From Chionoecetes opilio (taxonomy: Eukaryota; Arthropoda; Malacostraca; Decapoda; Majidae), in assembly GCA_016584305.1 (NCBI GenBank), contig JACEEZ010020241.1, positions 41,001-105,000 on the forward strand: DNA of 64,000 nucleotides. The letters run 5' to 3'. This document shows, in pieces, positions 1 through 11,272 of this stretch. A program made the translations under genes and the position numbers. The notes below the pieces were generated by a model. The model saw only the letters and a list, made by a program, of their open reading frames with translations. It did not search any database and was not told the DNA's origin. The number at the start of each line of letters is the position of its first letter. Position 1 is the first letter of the stretch.

Positions 1-889
1 ACACTTAACCCCCCCCCACCCCCCCCCCCCCACGCTGCTAAGTCACAGAGAGGTCCTCAGGGAAGCAAGAAGTCAGGGGACCTTAGGGCTCCTTAGGGCA
101 GGTTGCTGGCTGTCCAGTGCGTCGGCCCTCTCATCATCTGGCGAGTCAGATTCATAATATCTATGGACTGTCTTTTTGGCTTAGCCTATATGACCATCTA
201 TTTATCTATTAATGCCCCAGTTGTCAAACTTTAAAATTATAAATTATATAAGTTAATAAAACAAAAATATTCTTTAGTTTCTTTGATTATGTTTCCTCAC
301 AAGGGAAATACATACATGTCTTGGTCTCTGTATGGGATGAGAGTATTTGTATTTGTAAGTGTTGGAATGTGTGTGTGTGTGTGTGTGTGTGTAAAATGTT
401 TGAAAAAATGGACCGTGTTTAAAATGACATCTTTGTTGGTCGTTACACAAGTCACAAGATATTTATTTCATCACTTAATATAGACCAATACTTTGTAGCC
501 ATTACCATTACTTTAGCCTTACCTACCATTACTTTAGCCTTACCTACCATTACTTTCTAGCCAGGCAGGAACCAAATCAAACATGGGAATGACATTGACC
601 TAAGATACTGTTTGCACATTCTCACTCATGTATATAAATAAAAACCAGTGTATGCCCTTCCACATACAGCCATTGAGCCTTCATTAGAAAAGCTTCACAA
701 GTATTAATAGCGTCTTACTGTAGCAAGAGTAATGGCTGTAGCACCGTAGATGAGAGACAGACACAGTAAAGCATCTTCCATGTGGCCTATGTAGTAATGT
801 CATGTATCTGTAGGGACGTCACTTTGTTTCTGTAGTGTGGGTGATGAAAGACACTGCTACAGGATCACCCAGAGTACTTGTAGAGTGTT
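1..889. other. non-coding sequence, no gene seen
   Basis: AT-rich sequence without a convincing open frame. It holds an impure poly-C run near 9-32, a (GT)n tract at 368-392, and a short tandem repeat at about 500-560 built on TTACCATTACTTTAGCC. It probably belongs to an intron or the intergenic DNA left of the PKC exon. Confidence 0.5.
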
Positions 890-1097
890 GTGTACTCGCT
901 GCACGTTAAGTTGGCGAAAATGGGGCCCCTTCACTCACCCCTTTTCGAACGCCCGGGATTGGCCGAGGTGTTGGGTGTTGGGGCTTTAGGGCGGAACTTG
1001 GAGTAAGGCATTTTAACCCAACACCTCAGCCAATCCCGTGCGTTCGGAAGGGGGGAGTGAAGCCCCATTTTCGCCAACTTAACGTGTGGCGAGTGTA
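890..1097. repeat. palindromic MITE-like element
   Basis: Two arms of about 80 bp (890-976 and 1017-1097) are near-perfect reverse complements around a loop of about 40 bp. The left arm contains CACGTTAAGTTGGCGAAAAT and the right arm its complement. There is no open frame. The structure fits a non-autonomous DNA element, but I could not define the target duplication. Confidence 0.75.
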
Positions 1098-1227
1098 GTA
1101 GTGTACTTCTTGAGTGTGCGTGTGTCGAGATGGTGAGTGTGCGCGCCACCCGAGACACCCACTGTGTACGTGTGTGTGCGCGTGCCAGTAATTGCCCGGT
1201 AGCCTAACAGTCTCTTAACAGATAACG

Positions 1228-1264
1228 ATGGCTGTCTTGTATTTTGAGGCTGATAGTTACCTAG
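1228..1264 (+). CDS. candidate short first coding exon, function unknown
   Basis: An ATG at 1228 opens MAVLYFEADSYL and runs directly into a consensus splice donor (CTAG|GTAAGT) at 1264/1265, leaving one base of a split codon. An in-frame TAA lies 9 bases upstream of the ATG, so if real this is the start of a protein. The next exon was not found. It lies about 1 kb upstream of the PKC terminal exon on the same strand but does not resemble any PKC segment. Thirteen codons prove little; I recognise no family. Confidence 0.25.
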
Positions 1265-1918
1265 GTAAGTACCTTTGTGCTGCTTGTTTGCACTTATCAT
1301 AGCTTACTATGTCATAACTTAGGTACTAAAGTAATGATTTTATGCATTTCTTTGTTTGAGAGAAATCAGTTGCTTATCTTCAACTTGCAAGGCTTTGTGC
1401 ATGATAGATAGTTATCAGTGTGAAGCGCTTTGTCGATGAGGAATGCCCAACACTATGTCAAAGTATTAATGGAAGTCAGTGTGTGATGGTAGTCTCTTAA
1501 CTCTTGTCATAATGTGAAAATAATCTATGAATATGAACATTATTGTTGCTTCAGTGATTGTTGAGTTCTTTTACATACACTAATCCAAATTATAATCAGC
1601 CTTTTTCCCTTGATGAATTATGAATCACTATGAGCACTGATCAAAGAGACAGCTGGAGTTGTGCCGTGAAGATAAACAGTTTAATCCCTCACACTAATGA
1701 CAGAATCTCAAACACAGATGGTGAAGTTTTAGAAGAAAGTAATAGAAATCTCCATAGTGTTGTCAGGATAGCAAAGAAAATGACACTTACTTCAGAGATC
1801 ATCCACAACTTTACAAAAACTTGTTCATAAGCTGGAAATTTAGAAAGTAACAAAGCAAATGCATACATGAGAATGTAGGAAAGATAAACTTTATCCAGAT
1901 ACACACACATACATTTGG

Positions 1919-2202
1919 GTGCTCCGTAGTGTAGTGGTCAGCACGCTCCAACCCAGAAGTCCCGGGTTCAATCCCCGGGCAGAGCGGAGAAAGATGGGCA
2001 GTCTCCTTAAAACCCGAGCCCCTGTCCACCCAACATTGAATGGGTACCGGGCGTTAGCGGGGGGTTGTGACCCGCTTCCCGGGGTGGTGGCTTCCCCCAA
2101 CAGGCACTAAGGAAGCAAATTAAATTTCGATTTGGAGACGGGACCCTACGAGTGTAGCTCAGGCAAATACAACTAGGTAAATTTACACACACACACACAC
2201 AC
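1919..2202 (+). mobile_element. tRNA-Val-like SINE with (AC)n tail
   Basis: The 5' head has pol III promoter boxes: an A box in GTAGTGTAGTGGTCAGCACG and a B box GGGTTCAATCC. The head resembles tRNA-Val in its acceptor and D-arm sequence. A conserved body follows (CCCCTGTCCACCCA, GGGTACCGGGCGTTAGC, CCCGGGGTGGTGGCTTCCCC), and the element ends in an (AC)n run at 2184-2202. Two more copies occur at 25122-25352 (-) and 46378-46715 (+). It lies in the intron just upstream of the PKC terminal exon. Confidence 0.85.
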
Positions 2203-2241
2203 ACTAAATGTAATGCTCATCGTGGAACCTTTGTCTTGCAG

Positions 2242-2394
2242 CGCCATCGGAAAGACGTGAGCAACTTTGACAAGCAGTTCACGTCGGAGCGCACGGAACT
2301 CACGCCCACCGACAAACTCTTCATGATGAACCTCGACCAGACCGAGTTCCAAGGCTTCTCCTTCCTCAACCCTGAGTACATCCAACATGTGTAG
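2242..2394 (+). CDS. protein kinase C, C-terminal exon (conventional-PKC-like)
   Basis: This is the last coding exon of a Ser/Thr protein kinase of the PKC family, which acts in the cytosol and at membranes in lipid/calcium signalling. A splice acceptor TTGTCTTGCAG ends at 2241; 50 codons follow, closed by TAG at 2392-2394. The exon is the AGC-kinase C-terminal tail: NFDKQF near residues 8-13, the turn-motif Thr-Pro at residues 21-22 (LTPTDK), and the hydrophobic motif F36..F39-S40-F41 (FQGFSF), followed by NPEYIQHV. LTPTDK and DQTEFQGFSFLNPE are closest, from memory, to the conventional alpha/beta/Pkc53E group rather than delta/epsilon types; that subclass call is inference. The kinase, C1 and C2 exons must lie upstream of the window. 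The exon has no frameshift, so the gene looks intact. Confidence 0.85.
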   Translation, partial: RHRKDVSNFDKQFTSERTELTPTDKLFMMNLDQTEFQGFSFLNPEYIQHV

Positions 2395-2432
2395 ACCTGT
2401 ATCACAGGTGTATAATATTTGCAGTAATACCT

Positions 2433-2470
<38 letters not shown>

Positions 2471-3676
2471 TGTGTTGTGTGTGTGTGTGGTGAGTGAGTG
2501 TGTGTGTGTGATTCCAGTTATCTCTTGTGGTATCTACTGATTTTTGTTTTTACTCTTTTAAGGGTGATATATGTATGTGTGCATGTGTTTTCCACTGCCC
2601 TGTGAGCCACTTGTTAATCTATCACAATGGCTCATCTGTATAAGACTAATATTCTGTCCACAATGCTCTGTAGTATTATTTTGAAGCTTGCGAATTGGCC
2701 CTGCTGTGTTTAAGATTTTAATTTTACATCAAGAGATCATTCAAGTTTTATGATTTTCAGGTGGACTTGTCGAGCAACCATCAGTGGTGCTTGTGGTTCA
2801 ATGTCCTGATGTTTGCTTGGCAGGTATAGTTCAGAGCCTTGACAGTAATGTTTCAAGGCTACAGTAGACACCTTGCCCATCCCTTGAAGTCTTATTTGTA
2901 AGTATATGATTTGTCTTTGTGTTACTTGCCGAGGTTTGTATGCGCTTCATATCTCACAATGAGCTTACATGGCAGGGTGACGTGCCAGTCCTTGATACTC
3001 AGTTCTATGTCGTAAGTTGTAAGTTTCAGGCTCGGAGTGACGTGATGTCGTGACGCCGGCGGCCCCAGACTGTCGTTCTGTCATGAGTGAGGCCGTCGGC
3101 AGCATCACAAATATTTCCCGTCTTTTGATAGCGCTGTGGATAATGTTGAGATATCATGAAGCCTCTTATAGCGGGCCATTCCTCTCCTCTTCCTTAGTCC
3201 TGAGGAGCAAGACCCAGGTAGAGTTAGAGCGCCGGCTTGGCTGCCCTGGCTCACGATGGGCTCGCATATCGCTCTAGTCTGCCTCAAGCTGAATATCAAA
3301 ACGGATTCTCTACTGAGTGAGATTTTCCAAAGTTGTTTTACCAAAGGATAAGTTTTTTCCCAGTACCATTAGAATGTAAGGTGAGGAGAGCCTCTACCCT
3401 GTGCGCTGTGCTGTGTGGGGTGTGTGCACAGTGTTCTGCTGCATTGTAACGTGCGGCCACATGTTATGACAACCAAAACAACAGACGAAATACTCCTTCT
3501 GATGAACTCTTGTGGCAGATGGAAATGAATGCATATAATTATTATTGATGAATGTGATTAATTTCTTATATTCACACACTTACAGCCATCAATGAAAGGT
3601 ATAAGGGGAACCACCACATACTGAAGCATTTCATGACGAGCCAAGGTGTGTGTCTGGTGCTCATGCCGGCTGAACA
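2395..3676 (+). other. PKC 3' UTR / downstream non-coding
   Basis: This follows the PKC stop codon directly. It contains a (GT)n tract at 2433-2520 with short interruptions and no supported coding exon. A locally GC-richer patch at 3040-3290 has a 75-codon open frame on + but no splice sites or recognisable motif. The 3' end of the transcript could not be placed. Confidence 0.45.
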
Positions 3677-3891
3677 TTAACCCCTTGAGGCCCAGAACGT
3701 AATTTCCATTGTAATTTGGGTACCATTAGACAATTTTTAGTGACTATAAGCAATATTTTATAGATATGACCTTTAGTATCCTTGTCCACTAACTAATTTG
3801 GTATACGTATTCAGTTACTTTTCGTAATTTTTTGGCTCAACAACATACAATTTTTTATAGCCAAGGAAAGATCTGGGCGTGAAGGGGTTAA
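3677..3891 (+). mobile_element. piggyBac-like MITE, copy 1 (TTAA-flanked)
   Basis: A 207-bp insert is flanked by TTAA at 3677-3680 and 3888-3891. Its ends are inverted: CCCCTTGAGGCCCAGA on the left and TCTGGGCGTGAAGGGG on the right. TTAA duplication with CCC...GGG ends is the piggyBac hallmark. There is no open frame, so it would need a transposase supplied elsewhere. Three further copies lie in the window. Confidence 0.85.
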
Positions 3892-4151
3892 ATCCTAACA
3901 CCTTGGCGTCGCGAGGCATCAGAAGGAGACATTTGCGTCATGGGGCATTTGTTGACATTTCACATCAAAGTGCTTCCATAAAGAATGATGGCCGCTTTTT
4001 TGTAACATTTTGTGGGTGATTGTTAGTTGAAAGACATAACTCACACTATCCTGTCATAATGAACTGTTTCCCTCAGCCCTGTTACCCATAATAATACATG
4101 TACAGCCTAGGGTTAGGACACTGGTATTATTAGTACTCATCGTGAGTCACC

Positions 4152-4303
4152 CGTCGTACTGTCCCTGTTCCCTCATCGTTTTTTTGAGCCAGATGACATC
4201 TTCTTGTGACCTTTGACGCTCAGTATCGCTCCCTAGGTCCTCTTCAACTTCGTCTCCTTCGTTAACAAACTTGTCAACTCTTCCCTCTGTTATTTTACCT
4301 GGG
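4152..4303 (-). CDS. coding-like segment, possible terminal exon, unknown function
   Basis: On the minus strand a pyrimidine-containing acceptor (CTTTGCATCCCAG) at about 4304 is followed by roughly 49 open codons to TGA. The peptide is acidic/basic and soluble-looking (TEGRVDKFVNEGDEVEEDL, then SQEDVIWLKKTMREQ). Its amino-acid make-up is protein-like, unlike the AT-rich surroundings, but I do not recognise it. It could be the last exon of a host gene, a transposon protein remnant, or chance. It has no ATG. Confidence 0.25.
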
Positions 4304-5511
4304 ATGCAAAGACATTTTCATTAGTTTTCGATCCTTAGACTATCATCCGCTAGACATTAGATCCACGTAAGTTGTAACGTTTGTGTTGCGTTTCTGCCGT
4401 TCAGGATTTATGTTTTATCATGTGACGCAACACAGGTTTTATCTAACAGACTTTGGATTCCAGGGTTAACCTCAGGAGTTGTGTGGTGTTCAGATATCCA
4501 TTGCAAGACCTTGTATCCACCACACACAGAGTCTTACAGAGTAGATCCACTTCATAAGATAAGAGTAATGATCCTCAGCAGTATTGAGCAGTACAATCTC
4601 TTAGCTAACACCTCGGCTGCCCAGGTATAATAATTCACTTAACAGTTTCGGGAAGAGAATCGTCACCTTGATTAACTTTTTTCTCTATAGATATACACTG
4701 AAACATAGGATGAATTAGATATATGTCAATGACTCGTGTATTTTGAGACAGGGAGAATTGATGTTACGCTAAATACCGCAGGAGTAAAATTTGGAACCTC
4801 CCATATGTACCATGATATTCTCCCACGATGGATGCAATATGGTAGCAGAATGGTAATGAGGAAATGATGTAGAAGTTCGTAATGTTATGTAAATAAGTGC
4901 CAACAGTATTTCCTCATCAGAAAAATAGTCTAAAGGATTTCTATATTTGGTGTCATGGCCCATCTTCTACCACCATATATGTAAAGCATGTCAGTGTTGC
5001 ATGGATTTCAAAGGACTGTTCAGGAATCGAAAATGTAGCAGGTTTTTTTTTTGTCTTGAAAATGTCTAAAATGATGGGATTTGTATCAATATTACAATAG
5101 CAACAGATATATGTACCTAGAACCTTCCAATCACTTATCTCTCACAAGGTGCAATAGTTATTTATGTCAGAGAGTTATCAGAGTTACTCAAATACCTTCT
5201 AGTCAGTGAGAAACCAACCTACTCTATCTAAAAGTCTCTCTAGTCACAGTAAACAATCCCTTTCAGCATTGTTGTTAGAGTAGTTTTATGTGACAATTTT
5301 TCTGCCGTGACGAAGAAAAGAATCTGTGACAATTGCTCACTCGTGACAGCCTTCCCCTACCAAGAACACTTTCCCACCACTATATAAACTAACTTTATAC
5401 TTTACTATACTTTATAACTACTTTAACGCCTTCCTCCCAAAAGTGAAGTTAGGAGCGCCCACATTAGGACATTTTCTCCTAGGACGTTCAACACATTCTA
5501 GAAACCCGTCA
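4304..5511. other. non-coding sequence, nothing recognised
   Basis: AT-rich DNA with no motif-bearing open frame, no TIR and no tandem array. Confidence 0.5.
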
Positions 5512-5724
5512 TTAACCCCTTGTGACCCAGAACGTAATTTCCATTGTAATTTGGGTACCATTAGATGCTTTTTAGTGAGTATAAGCAATATTTTATAGCT
5601 ATGACCTGTTTAGTATCCTTGTCGACTAACTAATTTGGTATATTCAGTGACTTTTCGTAATTTTATGGCTCGACAACATACAATTTTTTATAGCCAAGGA
5701 AAGATCTGGGCGTGAAGGGGTTAA
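5512..5724 (+). mobile_element. piggyBac-like MITE, copy 2
   Basis: Flanked by TTAA at 5512-5515 and 5721-5724. Ends are CCCCTTGTGACCCAGAACG and GATCTGGGCGTGAAGGGG. The body is nearly identical to the copy at 3677-3891 (shared GTAATTTCCATTGTAATTTG and ATTTTATAGC segments). Confidence 0.85.
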
Positions 5725-6299
5725 GGACTTGGATCTTTTATGACGATATCTTATGTGTATATTCCTGAAGTCAAGTGTCTGCTGTGTCCATTGAGGGTTA
5801 GCTGAGGTGAAGTGTTTTGTTATGTAGGTACTATGACGATTTGTGCACCTTACCCCCGCCACCTATGCATCACCTGTTATGAAGGGTGAGAATTAGGTGG
5901 TTTATAATTGATAGTTGTGTTAAGACAATCTTGAGTATTCTGCCGCATTGCCTTCCTCAACCTGCATCCTTAAGTAACTGCAAAATAGAAAAAAGCTAAA
6001 TAGAATAATGACAAAAAAATTAATTCCAAAAAGGTAAATAGAACACCTTTTCACTTTAACCTCAACATTTTTGCTTGATGACAAAAAGAGAAGAAATAAT
6101 ATTGAAGTCTATTTTTGACCCTTTTTCTTGGGGTTTGTCTAGGGTTATGCTTTGATGAGGTCAGGTCAAGGCGGGTCAAATGAGTGGCAGGATGGCTCGG
6201 CTTGTGTGTTGCCTACAGTTTTGTCTTGTTTTGAATCGTTTACGGAGTGTTTGGAGTCAAGGGAGTGACGTCCAAACCTCACCTCCAGCAACATCTGTG

Positions 6300-6509
<210 letters not shown>

Positions 6510-6689
6510 CAACAGAGGGACATAAGGCTCATATATCTGTTTGTGTGTGCCTCAGGGAAAACCAAATTGTAGTAATAATTTAATTGTGTATGTGTGTGTG
6601 TGTGTGTGCATTTGTTCTTGTTTACTGTCATCTGAGGCATATTTTTGACATCATCATTTGCGATTTAGAATGTTTATCTATAATGACGT

Positions 6690-6691
<2 letters not shown>

Positions 6692-6739
<48 letters not shown>
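6692..6739. repeat. (GT)n microsatellite
   Basis: Uninterrupted GT dinucleotides. A shorter GT tract lies at 6583-6608. Confidence 0.95.
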
Positions 6740-6741
<2 letters not shown>

Positions 6742-6906
6742 GTTTTAAGCATCTCAGTTCCTTCAGTAATCCATCACACGCTACTACATATACTTTATAT
6801 TAGCGAGGTAATGAATGGTAGCGTAAAGATTTTGATATGTGAGTTAACCTGTGGGCTAAAATTAAAGATCGCTAACAGAAAAACATTTAATTTTAAAATA
6901 TAGATA

Positions 6907-7347
6907 CAGGTTGAAGTTCCCAAACTCGGCAACCTCGGGACCAGCGCCGAGCCGAGTAATGGAATTTTCCGACTTTTAGAACGTAGATATATTAAGGGGG
7001 AAAAAAGCATGAAAATCACATGAAAAAAATCACAGGAAAAAATTAATTGGATTCTAATACGGTAATACTGTTCCTGGACGTTTGGGAGCCATAATACCAA
7101 TAACAGACCTGTAGAAGTACGCAAAATAACAGTGTACACAACTCTACAGTCACAACACCACTGAACAATAACAACAAACAAATCGGCGGGAGAAACCAAG
7201 CGGCCTAGTGTGGTGGCACCCAGCGGCCGACCCGGCAACTACGCGCCGGGTTTTGGGTGTTCTGCCATGTTTTGGAAAATCCGGAACCATAGCCGAGTTT
7301 TGGGTGTTGCCGAGTCTTGGGATGCCGAGTTTGGGAACTTTAACCTG
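6907..7347. mobile_element. TA-flanked MITE with 25-bp TIRs
   Basis: The left end CAGGTTGAAGTTCCCAAACT is the inverted complement of the right end AGTTTGGGAACTTTAACCTG, and each end is bordered by TA (6905-6906, 7348-7349). This is the Tc1/mariner-type signature. The interior has several CCGAGTTTTGGGTGTTGCC-like subrepeats and no transposase. Confidence 0.8.
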
Positions 7348-7711
7348 TACATTGTTATCTGAATGAGTGGATATGTATGAGTGGGTTTGAGAGTAGAGTG
7401 TATGTGTGTGTGTGTGTGTGGTGTGTGTGTGGGGAGAATGTCAGTGCATAAGTAAGCATGTAAGTAAATAAGAAAATAAGTCTTAAGTCAATACGTCTTT
7501 TATGCCTCAGAGGAAAAGAGCAAATCATAGTCTGTGTCTCATTCCTTGCTCTCACTCCATCATTCATATACTGTCATAACTAAGCTTCAAAGAATTATCC
7601 TCAACTGTTAACAAAGTGTATATTACCTAACGTAGCTTAAGGATCAAAACACTCGAATCAACTCTTGTGAAGAAGTATTATGTCTGTGTCAACTTTTTTA
7701 TAGAGATTTCC

Positions 7712-7738
7712 AACTACTACTACTATTACTACTACTAT

Positions 7739-7790
<52 letters not shown>
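7712..7790. repeat. (ACT)n trinucleotide repeat
   Basis: CTA/ACT triplets with two ATT interruptions near the left edge. Confidence 0.95.
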
Positions 7791-7842
7791 GCTCCTATAA
7801 TTTCCTCACCACGATGCAAACCATTCAGATCCGTAAAGCCTA

Positions 7843-8104
7843 CCGTACACAACACTATAGCCACCAGTCACTCGCCACTACACAAATGTCACCAGGCGCC
7901 ATATACTACAAATTTTAACATCACTACAGACCTTTATGTGTCACTTAGAGGCATGCACAGTAGTTTGTATTATGTACATCACACTACATGTCTTAAGTGA
8001 CACATAAGTCTGTAGTGATGCTAAAATTTGTAATACTGTATATGCACCCACCTGGCGACATTAGTGCAGTGGCAAGTGAATGGGGACTATAGTGTTATGT
8101 ACGG
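7843..8104. mobile_element. palindromic TA-flanked MITE (CCGTA family), short form
   Basis: TA at 7841-7842 and 8105-8106. The ends read CCGTACACAACACTATAG and CTATAGTGTTATGTACGG. The element is almost entirely palindromic: both halves contain the GGCGACATTAGTGCAGTGGC-type block and AAATTTTAACATCACTACAG. Family members lie at 11619-11870 (short form) and at 53786-54273 and 62328-62803 (long form). Confidence 0.85.
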
Positions 8105-8352
8105 TAAAGTTTCCGCAACCCAAACCTAACCCTACGTAAGGTCATAGTCCAATACATACTTCCGTAGACTCCCAGTATTGCAAAAGGTTCTTCGTTATGT
8201 TTGCCGTCGCAGTAATGTTCGCTATACAGAGGGAGAAGCGTAATTACACAATCCAGTGGCGTAGGGGGTGGGGGGCCGGTCTGGTGTCCTCTTGGCGGCT
8301 GTTCTCCAGGCGACGTCATATGCCATGCCCTTCGCTGCTTCCTAAAATTGTG

Positions 8353-8436
8353 AATGACAGATAACATAAGAACATACAAAAATAAGGAAGCTACAAGAAA
8401 CCGCGAGACCTACACGTGGTAATTCCTGTATCAGAT
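8353..8436 (-). mobile_element. CR1-like LINE-C 3' end, solo fragment
   Basis: On + it reads ACATAAGAACATAC...AATAAGGAAGCTACAAG then CCGCGAGACCTACACGTGG. This matches the 3' end of the LINE-C copy at 22481 onward (same GAAGCTACAAG and GCCTACACGTGG blocks). Only the last 80 bp or so are present, as expected for extreme 5' truncation. Confidence 0.8.
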
Positions 8437-8880
8437 GTAAACAGCTTTATTCTTAAGTGTCCTGTAGTAGAAAAATGGAAGTTTAGCATATATAGATAAT
8501 TGGTGGCAGTTTTTTACCTGGAACCGTGAATATCAGATGTAAAAAACTGTAATGATTCTTTAGCATTCTGTAGTAGAAAAATGGAAGTTTAGCATACGTA
8601 TATAGATAATTGGTGGCAGTTTTTTACCTGGAACCGTGAATATCAGATGTAAAAAACTTGATTCTTGGCATCCTGAAGTAGAAAAATGGCAGCCTAGCAT
8701 ATATAGATCATTGATGGCAGTGTTTGTTAGGTCAGTAGCTCCAGTTGTTTCCTGGTGCAGTGAATGACAGATGGAAAAAGATTTAATGATTCTTTAGCAT
8801 TCTGTAGTAGAAAAATGGAAGCTTGGTATATATAGATCATTGGTGGCAGTGTTTGTTAGGTCAGTAGCTGCCTGTGATAT
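8428..8880. repeat. tandem repeat, about 4 copies of a 105-120-bp unit
   Basis: Each unit holds TCAGATGTAAA...TTCT...GTAGTAGAAAAATGG, a TAGCATATATAGAT segment and GGTGGCAGTTTTTTACCTGG. The copies differ by substitutions and small indels, so the array is not recent. Confidence 0.8.
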
Positions 8881-9064
8881 GTCAGTGGTGGCCGATGATG
8901 CAGTTTGCTTTGAGTCTTGTTTATAAGGACGAGGAAATGAATGGCTGATGTTGGCAGAAGTCTTGAAGTTACCGGTTAAATTAATCATCAACATCCGCAC
9001 ACCATGTAGCCATGTAGCAGGAAAATGTTCTGGGACTTTTACAGCATCAGTACAGAACATGAAT

Positions 9065-9790
9065 AGGGACTGAGGGGGCTGAAAGGGTGCTGAAAGGAAC
9101 TGAAAGGTGCTGAAAGGGGACTGAATGGGTGCTGAAAGGGACTGGAAGGGTGCTGAAAGGGACTGAAAGGGGCTGAGGGTGCTGAAACGGACTGAATGGG
9201 TGCTGCAAGGGGACTGAGGGTGCTGAAAGGGACTAAAAGGGTGCTGAAAGGGACTAAAAGGGTGCTGAAAGGGACTAAATGGGTGCTGAAAGGGACTAAA
9301 AGGGTGCTGAAAGGGACTAAATGGGTGCTGAAAGGGACTAAAAGGGTGCTGAAAGGGGCTGAAAGGGACTGAATGGGTGCTGAAAAGGTGTTGCAAGGGG
9401 ACTGAAAGGGACTGAGGGTGCTGAAAGGGACTAAAAGGGTGCTGAAAGGGACTAAAAGGGTGCTGAAAGGGACTAAATGGGTGCTGAAAGGGACTAAAAG
9501 GGTGCTGAAAGGGACTAAAAGGGTGCTGAAAGGGACTAAAAGGGTGCTGAAAGGGACTAAAAGGGTGCTGAAAGGGACTAAAAGTGCTGAAAGGGACTGA
9601 GGGTGCTGAAAGACTAAAAGGGACTAAAAGTGCTGAAAGGGACTAAAAGGGTGCTGAAAGGGACTAAAAGTGCTGAAAGGGACTAAAAGAGCTGAAAGGG
9701 ACTAAAAGGGTGCTGAAAGGGACTAAAAGGGTGCTGAATGGGACTGAATGGGTGCTGAAAGGGGACTGAGGGTGCTGAAAGGGACAGTGG
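9065..9790. repeat. 21-bp minisatellite
   Basis: The unit is GGGTGCTGAAAGGGACTAAA plus A, about 33 copies, with edge variants (GACTGAAAGG, GACTGAGG). Because 21 is a multiple of 3 the array stays open: LKGTKRV repeats on + and FSPFQHP-like repeats on -. I treat these as repeat artefacts. Confidence 0.95.
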
Positions 9791-10086
9791 AGGGCGTTAG
9801 GTTGATGACGAAGGGCGAGAACAGCACAGAGAGAGACCCAGCATGAGGCGTCCACACCCAACCTTTAGCTTCCTTCCTCCCCACATAACAATGGGATCAA
9901 CAAGGTGCCCGACACGCACTGCCACCACCACCATCGCCTCACGTGTTCATGCCACTGAGTCAGGGTAAAGCCGCCAGCACACCACCTCATGTTTTCTGCT
10001 CTGCTAAAGTAGTGCCAATGGGACGACAGTAATCCAATGAAAACACAGAGGAACTTAACTCATATTGTGTTAAGGTTAAAGCCATT

Positions 10087-10640
10087 ATATCGTCTCTGCT
10101 ATTGAATTAAAGCTATTATATCGTGTCTGCTATTGAATTAAAGCTATTATATCGTGTCTGCTATTGAATTAAAGCTATTATATCGTCTCTGCTATTGAAT
10201 TAAAGCTATTATATCGTGTCTGCTATTGAATTAAAGCTATTATATCGTCTCTGCTATTGAATTAAAGCTATTATATCGTCTCTGCTATTGAATTAAAGCT
10301 ATTATATCGTCTCTGCTATTGAATTAAAGCTATTATATCGTCTCTGCTATTGAATTAAAGCTATTATATCGTCTCTGCTATTGAATTAAAGCTATTATAT
10401 CGTCTCTGCTATTGAATTAAAGCTATTATATTGTCTCTGCTATTGAATTAAAGCTATTATATTGTCTCTGCTATTGAATTAAAGCTATTATATCATCTCT
10501 GCTATTGAATTAAAGCTATTATATTGTCTCTGCTATTGAATTAAAGCTATTATATTATCTCTGCTATTGAATTAAAGCTATTATATCGTCTCTGCTATTG
10601 AATTAAAGCTATTATATCGTCTCTTCTATTGAATTAAAGA
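10087..10640. repeat. 31-bp satellite-like array
   Basis: About 18 head-to-tail copies of a unit containing GAATTAAAGCTATTATATCG followed by TCTCTGCTATT. Variation is mostly single substitutions (CGTGTC versus CGTCTC, TTGTCTC). No open frame. Confidence 0.95.
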
Positions 10641-10955
10641 AAAAAATATTGTGATATGTTGCGCATTCCACAGAAAGAAAGCAGCAATGACCAGGCTCGT
10701 GTTTTGCATGGCATTTTGTAAGTCACCGGCACTTTTTATTTATTTTTTCCAATTTTGCTAAAAGTAAAAGAATTTTATTGCAAAATATGTTCCTCTTATT
10801 CCACATCATAAGATACAACCAGAACGGCCTGGATTTTATATTTCGCTGAAGTAACATTGAGATTAAGATTTGCATTAGCTACAAACTTATTTTCCTTCCA
10901 TCAAAAGTAAGATAAAAAAAGGCGATGAATTCCACATTTGCATTTTCTCTGTTCC

Positions 10956-11272
10956 GTCAAGCCATCAGTGGTAGTGCCATATGACCTCTGATGTCTGGCA
11001 AATTTCCCCCTTTTTGGCATTAAATCACCGTCAAGCCATCAGTGGTAGTGCCATATGACCTCTGATGTCTGGCAAATTTCCCCCTTTTTGGCATTAAATC
11101 ACCGTCAAGCCATCAGTGGTAGTGCCATATGACCTCTGATGTCTGGCAAATTTCCCCCTTTTTGGCATTAAATCACCGTCAAGCCATCAGTGGTAGTGCC
11201 ATATGACCTCTGATGTCTGGCAAATTTCCCCCTTTTTGGCATTAAATCAATCAATCAATCAATCATGGGTCC
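10956..11272 (+). repeat. 4 x 74-bp tandem repeat ending in (AATC)n
   Basis: Units start GTCAAGCCATCAGTGGTAGT at 10956, 11030, 11104 and 11178 and are essentially identical. Each ends GGCATTAAATCA; the last runs into an (AATC)n tail. A related 3' end (TTTGGTATTAAATCAATCAA) is at 14370-14394. This looks like repeated amplification of a retroposon 3' end. Confidence 0.85.

Noticed and set aside
1630..1830. 66-codon plus-strand frame
   Set aside because: Protein-like in places but no splice sites that fit the PKC exon and no recognised motif.
3050..3277. 75-codon plus-strand frame in a GC-richer patch
   Set aside because: No splice sites, motif or compositional periodicity to support it.
8794..9861. 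Open frames of Phe/Ser/Pro/His and LKGTKRV repeats
   Set aside because: Produced by the 21-bp minisatellite, whose unit is a multiple of 3; they lack a start context and any non-repeat domain.
10087..11272. CRISPR-like regular repeats
   Set aside because: Units are contiguous with no unique spacers and the genome is eukaryotic.
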